Origin: Thermohalobaculum sp038524325
GTDB taxonomy: Bacteria > Pseudomonadota > Alphaproteobacteria > Rhodobacterales > Rhodobacteraceae
Length of the DNA stretch: 10,712 nucleotides
NCBI GenBank assembly: GCA_038524325.1
Contig: JBCBIS010000145.1
Location: 1 to 10,712 of the forward strand
Direction: 5' to 3'
The notes beneath the pieces are model-generated. The model was not told the DNA's origin. It saw only the letters and a list, made by a program, of their open reading frames with translations, and searched no databases. Each line of letters begins with the position of its first letter. Position 1 is the first letter of the stretch. Both the position numbers and the translations under genes were made by a program. Positions 6,740 to 10,712 of this stretch are shown here, in pieces.

Positions 6740-7626
6740 GCAGCGAGAGACCCCATGGTCGGTCTCTGGAGCTGTATTTCATCGATGGCAGGCCCGACGG
6801 CATGCTGACCGCCGAGGTTTTCAACTGGCGCGGCCACGTTTTGATGTCTCCTCGCAGCGCATTGACACGTGCCCTGAGCAGGCCAGAGGCACGTCAGACA
6901 GGGATCTATCTGCTGCTCGGCGAGGCGGAAGGCCGCGCGCTTGTCTATATCGGCGAAGGCGAGGAGATGCGAGCCCGGATCATCGCCCATGCCGCGACCA
7001 AAGACTGGTGGAACAGCATGGTGCTGGTAACCTCAGCAGCAGATACGCTCAACAAAGCCCATGTGCGATATCTTGAGGCGCGACTGATCGAGCGGGCCCG
7101 GGCAATCGGCCTCACCGATCTCGAAAATGGCACCGCGCCACCTCTGCCCAGGCTGAAGGAGGCCGAGGCGGCGAATATGGAGGAGTTCCTCGACTATCTC
7201 CTGATGGTGCTGCCAGCGCTGAGGGTCGATATCTTCCTGGACCGCACCCGGCCAGGGGCGGCAAGTCCCGCCGAGGACACGCCGCGCTTCGCGATGCAGG
7301 TGAAAAAGCACGGCCTTGAGGCAACAGCGCATCTCAACAACGGGGAGTTCGTTGTGCTGGCAGGATCACTTGCCCGAGCGGCTTGGAATGGCCCTCCCGG
7401 CGGCTACGCAAAATTGCACGCTGAACTCTGCGAGGCAGGCGTCTTGGCCGCTGACGGTGAGGCGCGCCGGTTCACCCAGAACTATGTCTTCCGGAGCCCG
7501 AGCGCGGCAGCAGCCGTCGTCACTGGGCGCTCGGCGAATGGCCAGCTGGCTTGGAAACATGCAGACACTGGACTGACATATTTCGATTGGGAAGCGCAGC
7601 AATTGGAACAAGGCACACACCCATGA
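6736..7626 (+). CDS. GIY-YIG nuclease-domain protein with DUF4357-like C-terminus
   Basis: A 296-residue protein. The N-terminal part (about residues 53-135) matches a GIY-YIG endonuclease domain: GIY at 56-58, YIG at 71-73, R79/R81, H85, E114 in YLEARLIE as metal ligand, and N131. These catalytic positions all seem present. A linker (about 140-190) leads to a C-terminal region (about 190-287) that resembles DUF4357, with the FRSPSAAAAVVTGRSANG stretch (252-269) and W273. A DNA-cutting or DNA-binding role is inferred from the fold; the target is unknown. The start is GTG in a 4-nt overlap with the glxB stop, and the stop overlaps the glxC ATG by 4 nt, so it is fully embedded in the operon. 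Hand counts of five 60-nt rows gave about 50-67% GC against 67-73% in three rows from flanking genes, hinting at later acquisition. It has no obvious metabolic link to its neighbours. Confidence 0.82.
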   Translation: MSSERPHGRSLELYFIDGRPDGMLTAEVFNWRGHVLMSPRSALTRALSRPEARQTGIYLLLGEAEGRALVYIGEGEEMRARIIAHAATKDWWNSMVLVTSAADTLNKAHVRYLEARLIERARAIGLTDLENGTAPPLPRLKEAEAANMEEFLDYLLMVLPALRVDIFLDRTRPGAASPAEDTPRFAMQVKKHGLEATAHLNNGEFVVLAGSLARAAWNGPPGGYAKLHAELCEAGVLAADGEARRFTQNYVFRSPSAAAAVVTGRSANGQLAWKHADTGLTYFDWEAQQLEQGTHP

Positions 7627-8300
7627 GCTTCGACCTCGCCAACGGCACCCTTCGCGATCTGAACCGCGCCATCCACGCCCTGCCGCCCACCAATGCGGGG
7701 CGGTTCGAGGTGGCGAATGTGCTGGGCCAGCATGCGGTGGCCTGCGGGGCGCATACGGATGCCGAGATCCATCTGATGGGCTCGGTCGGCTATTACTGCG
7801 CGGGCATGAACAAGAACGCGAGCGTCACCGTCCATGGCTCGGCCGGGCCTGGTGTGGCTGAGAACATGATGTCCGGCCGGGTGGTGATCGAGGGCGACGC
7901 CTCGCAATATGCAGGCGCCACGGCCCATGGCGGGCTGTTGGTGATCAAGGGCAATGCCTCGTCGCGCTGTGGGATCTCGATGAAAGGCATCGACATCGTG
8001 GTGCGCGGCAATATCGGCCATATGAGCGCCTTCATGGCCCAATCCGGCACCCTGGTGGTGTGCGGAGATGCGGGCGAGGCGCTGGGCGACTCGATCTATG
8101 AAGCCGAGATCTTCGTGCGCGGCCAGGTCGCCTCGCTGGGCGCGGATTGCGAGGAAAAGGAGATGCGGGCCGAGGACCTCGACCGTCTCACCGCCCTGCT
8201 CACCGCCGCCGAGATCGATCTCGAGCCTACCGCCTTCCGCCGCTATGGCTCGGCGCGCCGACTTTACCATTTCAACATCGACAATGCGGGGGCCTATTGA
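7623..8300 (+). CDS. glxC: GXGXG-motif beta-helix protein, GlxC/MgsB-like
   Basis: A 225-residue protein equivalent to the C-terminal GXGXG domain of large-subunit glutamate synthase (GltB), made as a separate polypeptide. Repeating strands with Gly-turn spacing run through the middle (about residues 48-150): for example HLMGSVGYYCAG, VVIEGDASQYAG, LLVIKGNASSRCG, DIVVRGNIGHMSA and LVVCGDAGEALG. This is the pattern of a right-handed beta helix. In GltB this domain is structural and packs between glutaminase and synthase parts; here it probably bridges GlxB and GlxD. The start was set at ATG 7623, with AAGG at 7610-7613 as Shine-Dalgarno and an ATGA overlap with the nuclease stop; the 24-residue extension to 7551 lies inside the nuclease gene. 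The stop TGA overlaps the next ATG by 1 nt. Confidence 0.88.
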   Translation: MSFDLANGTLRDLNRAIHALPPTNAGRFEVANVLGQHAVACGAHTDAEIHLMGSVGYYCAGMNKNASVTVHGSAGPGVAENMMSGRVVIEGDASQYAGATAHGGLLVIKGNASSRCGISMKGIDIVVRGNIGHMSAFMAQSGTLVVCGDAGEALGDSIYEAEIFVRGQVASLGADCEEKEMRAEDLDRLTALLTAAEIDLEPTAFRRYGSARRLYHFNIDNAGAY

Positions 8301-9631
8301 TGGACGACGCGAAACCTCAACCACCCCGCACCGCCCCGCGCAAATCGGCGACATTCGACGATTATACCCTCTCCGAGATCCGGCGCGCCGCGGCCACCGG
8401 CATTTATGACATCCGGGGCGGCGGGGCGAAGCGCAAGCTGCCGCATTTCGACGACCTGTTGTTTCTCGGCGCCAGCATGTCGCGCTATCCGCTGGAGGGG
8501 TATCGCGAGACCTGCACGACCAGCGTGACCCTGGGCGACCGCCACGCCTCGAAGCCCTTGCATCTGGACATCCCGATCACCATCGCCGGGATGAGTTTCG
8601 GCTCGCTGAGCGCCCAGGCCAAGGAGGCGCTGGGCCGCGGTGCCTCGGCCGCCGGCACCTCGACCACCACCGGCGATGGCGGCATGACGCCGGAGGAACG
8701 GGGGCAGTCGAAGCATCTGGTTTACCAATATCTCCCAAGCCGTTACGGCATGAACCCTGATGATCTGCGCAAAGCGGACGCCATCGAGGTGGTCGTCGGT
8801 CAGGGCGCCAAGCCAGGCGGCGGCGGTATGCTGCTGGGGCAGAAGATCGGCCCGCGCGTCGCCGAGATGCGCAACCTGCCCGAAGGGATCGACCAACGCT
8901 CCGCCTGCCGCCACCCGGATTGGACCGGGCCGGATGATCTGGAGATCAAGATCCAGGAGCTGCGCGAGATCACCAATTGGGAAAAGCCGATCTACATCAA
9001 GGTCGGCGGCGCCCGGCCCTATTACGACGTCACCCTCTCGGTGAAAGCGGGCGCCGATGTGGTCGTGGTCGACGGGATGCAGGGCGGCACGGCGGCCACG
9101 CAGGAGGTGTTTATCGAGCATGTCGGCCAGCCGACCCTCGCCTGCATCCGCCCGGCGGTCAGGGCGCTGCAAGATCTCGGGATGCATCGGAAGGTCCAAC
9201 TGATCGTCTCCGGCGGGATCCGCAATGGCGCGGATGTGGCCAAGGCGCTGGCGCTGGGGGCTGATGCGGTCTCGATCGGCACGGCGGCGCTGGTGGCCCT
9301 GGGCGACAACGATCCGCGTTGGGAGGCGGAGTACCAAGCGCTCGGCACCACGGCGGGCGCCTATGATGACTGGCACGAGGGGCAGGACCCGGCGGGGATC
9401 TCGACCCAGGACCCGGACCTCGCCGCCGGTCTGGACCCGGTGGCGGCAGGCCGCCGCCTGTCAAACTATCTCAAAGTGATGACCCTCGAGGCCCAAACCA
9501 TCGCCCGCGCCTGCGGCAAATCCAGTGTCCACAACCTGGAACCGGAGGACCTCTGCGCCCTGACAGTCGAGGCCGCCGCCATGGCCCAGGTTCCGCTGGC
9601 AGGGACGGAGTGGGTGCCGGGGCGGTTCTGA
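8300..9631 (+). CDS. glxD: FMN-binding glutamate synthase-domain protein, GlxD/MgsC-like
   Basis: A 443-residue TIM-barrel protein of the glutamate synthase FMN/2-oxoglutarate domain family, the catalytic subunit of the split enzyme. Landmarks are MSFGSLS (98-104), GQGAKPGGGGML (168-179), K234 in IYIKVGG, DGMQGGTAATQ (258-268), SGGIRNG (304-310) and the phosphate-binding end ADAVSIGTAAL (321-331). In GltB the barrel is followed at once by a cysteine cluster that binds a 3Fe-4S centre; here the following residues, ALGDNDPRWEAEY, contain no cysteine, so this centre seems absent. The tail (about 358-443) has TLEAQTIARACGKS and HNLEPEDL. The first 50 or so residues are polar, then family-like. 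The start ATG overlaps the glxC stop (TGATG), with GGGGG at 8288-8292 as a modest Shine-Dalgarno. It could make glutamate, N-methylglutamate or a related amino acid; the sequence does not decide. It ends the operon. Confidence 0.9.
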   Translation: MDDAKPQPPRTAPRKSATFDDYTLSEIRRAAATGIYDIRGGGAKRKLPHFDDLLFLGASMSRYPLEGYRETCTTSVTLGDRHASKPLHLDIPITIAGMSFGSLSAQAKEALGRGASAAGTSTTTGDGGMTPEERGQSKHLVYQYLPSRYGMNPDDLRKADAIEVVVGQGAKPGGGGMLLGQKIGPRVAEMRNLPEGIDQRSACRHPDWTGPDDLEIKIQELREITNWEKPIYIKVGGARPYYDVTLSVKAGADVVVVDGMQGGTAATQEVFIEHVGQPTLACIRPAVRALQDLGMHRKVQLIVSGGIRNGADVAKALALGADAVSIGTAALVALGDNDPRWEAEYQALGTTAGAYDDWHEGQDPAGISTQDPDLAAGLDPVAAGRRLSNYLKVMTLEAQTIARACGKSSVHNLEPEDLCALTVEAAAMAQVPLAGTEWVPGRF

Positions 9632-9821
9632 CCCGTTCCAAATCCGGGAACCGTGGCCAGATCAGCGCACCACCGTCCGAGGGCGGTCCGTGCTCTGCCG
9701 CTCAACACTCTATGGCCAACGGAGACTTCTTCTGTCCCCGCCTCGTTCGATGGTTGCTGTGCGCTTGCCAGCGGGGACGATCCAGCGCCTTAGACTTGGG
9801 TCCGGGCCGGGAACTCGGTGA
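9632..9821. other. Convergent intergenic region with weak dyads
   Basis: This 190-nt spacer lies between the 3' ends of glxD (+) and the permease gene (-) and holds no recognisable gene. It should contain terminators for both. Dyads seen are GTTCC/GGAAC (9635-9639 with 9647-9651), ACCGTC/GGCGGT (9672-9677 with 9682-9687, one G-T pair) and GTCCCCGC/GCGGGGAC (9734-9741 with 9771-9778). None is followed by a T-run in either direction, so intrinsic termination is not clearly shown. Confidence 0.5.
9734..9778. terminator. Possible bidirectional terminator stem, no T-tract
   Basis: A perfect 8-bp inverted repeat, GTCCCCGC and GCGGGGAC, flanks a 29-nt loop between two convergent genes. Placement fits a shared terminator, but the long loop and the missing T-tract make it weak. 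Confidence 0.3.
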
Positions 9822-10712
9822 CTAGCGGCCCCGGATCCTCGGATCCAGGGCGTCGCGCAGGCCGTCTCCCATGAAGTTCACGCTGAGCACGGTCAGTGAG
9901 ATGGCGAGGCCGGGCCAGATGACCCGCTCGGGCGTGAGCTGCATGAAATCCTTGCCGTCGAACAGCAACCGTCCCCAGGTTGGGAAATCGGGCGGGAAGC
10001 CGAGGCCGAGGAAGCTCAGCGCGCTCTCGGTGATGATCGCGTTGGCGATGCCCAGCGTCGCCGAGACCATGATCGGGCTGAGCACATTGGGCAGGATATG
10101 CCGGCTCATGATCTTGCCCGGGCGGGTGCCGATGGAGCGCGCCGCGAGGACGAATTCCCGCTCCTTCAGTGCCAGCACATCGCCGCGGACAATCCTGGCG
10201 GTCTGCATCCACGAGGTGATGCCGATCACAAAGACGATCAGGATGAAAATTCCCGTTTCAGGCCCAAAGGTCGCCCGCAGACTGTCTCGGAACAGCATGA
10301 TGATGACCAGCAGCAGCGGCAAGAGCGGCATCGCCAGGAACAGATCGGTCAGCCGCATCAGCGGCCCGTCGAGGCTGCGGAAAAACCCCGCCAGCATCCC
10401 AACCAGCGTGCCAAGAAGCAACGAGATCAGCATCGCCGCAAAGCCGACGGCCAGAGAGACCTGCCCCCCCGCCAGCACCTGCGCGAACAGGTCCCGGCCC
10501 AGATTGTCGGTGCCCATCGGGTGCGTCAGGCTCGGCCCCTGGTTCTTCGCCTTGTAATCGAGATAACCAGGATCAATGTCGTGGAAAAACGGCCCGACGA
10601 AGACCAAAAGCGTGATGCCGAAGAAGACCGCCGCCCCGGCCAGCGCCCCGCGATGCTGGCGGAACTGCACCCAGACATCCATCCAAAGCGAGCGGTGCTG
10701 GCCGATTGTCTC
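9822..10712 (-). CDS. DppC/OppC-like ABC importer permease (5' partial)
   Basis: An inner-membrane permease subunit of a peptide/nickel-type ABC importer, which would pair with a DppB-like permease, two ATPases and a periplasmic binding protein encoded further right. Counting from ATG 10682 it has an N-terminal helix (about 13-33), the family motif HPMGTDNLGRDLF (54-66), then a five-helix BPD_transp_1 core. The EAA coupling loop REFVLAARSIGTRPGKIMSRH is followed by ILPN, which contacts the ATPase. The C-terminus GDGLRDALDPR is typical and ends with TAG at 9824-9822. The frame remains open without a stop through the last 30 nt to the window edge, and the residues encoded there (QHRSLWMDVW) look like DppC N-termini, so the true start probably lies outside; ATG 10682 is an internal Met. 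Ligand unknown. It is probably the last gene of its operon. Confidence 0.9.
   Translation of the reverse strand, partial: ETIGQHRSLWMDVWVQFRQHRGALAGAAVFFGITLLVFVGPFFHDIDPGYLDYKAKNQGPSLTHPMGTDNLGRDLFAQVLAGGQVSLAVGFAAMLISLLLGTLVGMLAGFFRSLDGPLMRLTDLFLAMPLLPLLLVIIMLFRDSLRATFGPETGIFILIVFVIGITSWMQTARIVRGDVLALKEREFVLAARSIGTRPGKIMSRHILPNVLSPIMVSATLGIANAIITESALSFLGLGFPPDFPTWGRLLFDGKDFMQLTPERVIWPGLAISLTVLSVNFMGDGLRDALDPRIRGR

Noticed and set aside
7551..7622. Longer glxC form starting at ATG 7551
   Set aside because: The extra 24 codons lie inside the nuclease gene in another frame; ATG 7623 has the ATGA overlap and the conserved N-terminus.
8294..9376. 360-codon minus-strand frame opposite glxD
   Set aside because: Mirror of a well-conserved gene, rich in Arg/Gly/His, with no recognisable domain.

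Overview
The window reads as chromosomal DNA of a GC-rich alphaproteobacterium, most likely of the Rhodobacterales/Rhodobacteraceae. This rests on the high GC content, the gene families present, dense operons with 4-nt ATGA/GTGA overlaps, and a TCCCGGG-CTTGA-CCCGGGA type repeat of the kind found between alphaproteobacterial genes. Genus cannot be fixed from the sequence alone. No rRNA, tRNA, IS element, CRISPR array or prophage was seen.

Region 1 (11-2381, + strand) is a compact three-gene operon: a membrane-anchored YdcF/DUF218-family protein, a ten-helix EamA/DMT transporter, and the nucleotide-sanitising pyrophosphohydrolase MazG. Each start overlaps the preceding stop by 4 nt. A 266-nt gap follows, with a perfect 16-bp palindrome. 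Region 2 (2648-4486, +) is a half-size ABC exporter with fused membrane and ATPase domains and all ATPase motifs intact. Just after its stop is a nearly continuous 92-nt hairpin built from two inverted copies of the palindromic repeat.

Region 3 (4845-9631, +) is the most interesting part, a five-gene co-directional run. It encodes a MetX-like alpha/beta hydrolase; a class II glutamine amidotransferase (glxB/mgsA-like); a GIY-YIG plus DUF4357-like nuclease; a GXGXG beta-helix protein (glxC/mgsB-like); and an FMN-binding glutamate synthase-domain protein (glxD/mgsC-like). The three glx proteins correspond to glutaminase, structural and FMN synthase parts of a split glutamate synthase. Such proteins are known as GlxBCD in rhizobia and as homologues of N-methylglutamate synthase MgsABC in methylamine users. 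Here the subunit genes are split by a nuclease gene that overlaps both neighbours by exactly 4 nt, so it is translationally fitted into a metabolic operon. The FMN subunit also lacks the usual cysteine cluster after its FMN/phosphate-binding segment.

Region 4 (9632-10712) is a 190-nt convergent spacer with weak dyads, followed on the minus strand by the last gene of a probable peptide/nickel-type ABC importer operon (a DppC/OppC-like permease). Its N-terminus probably lies beyond the right edge of the window.
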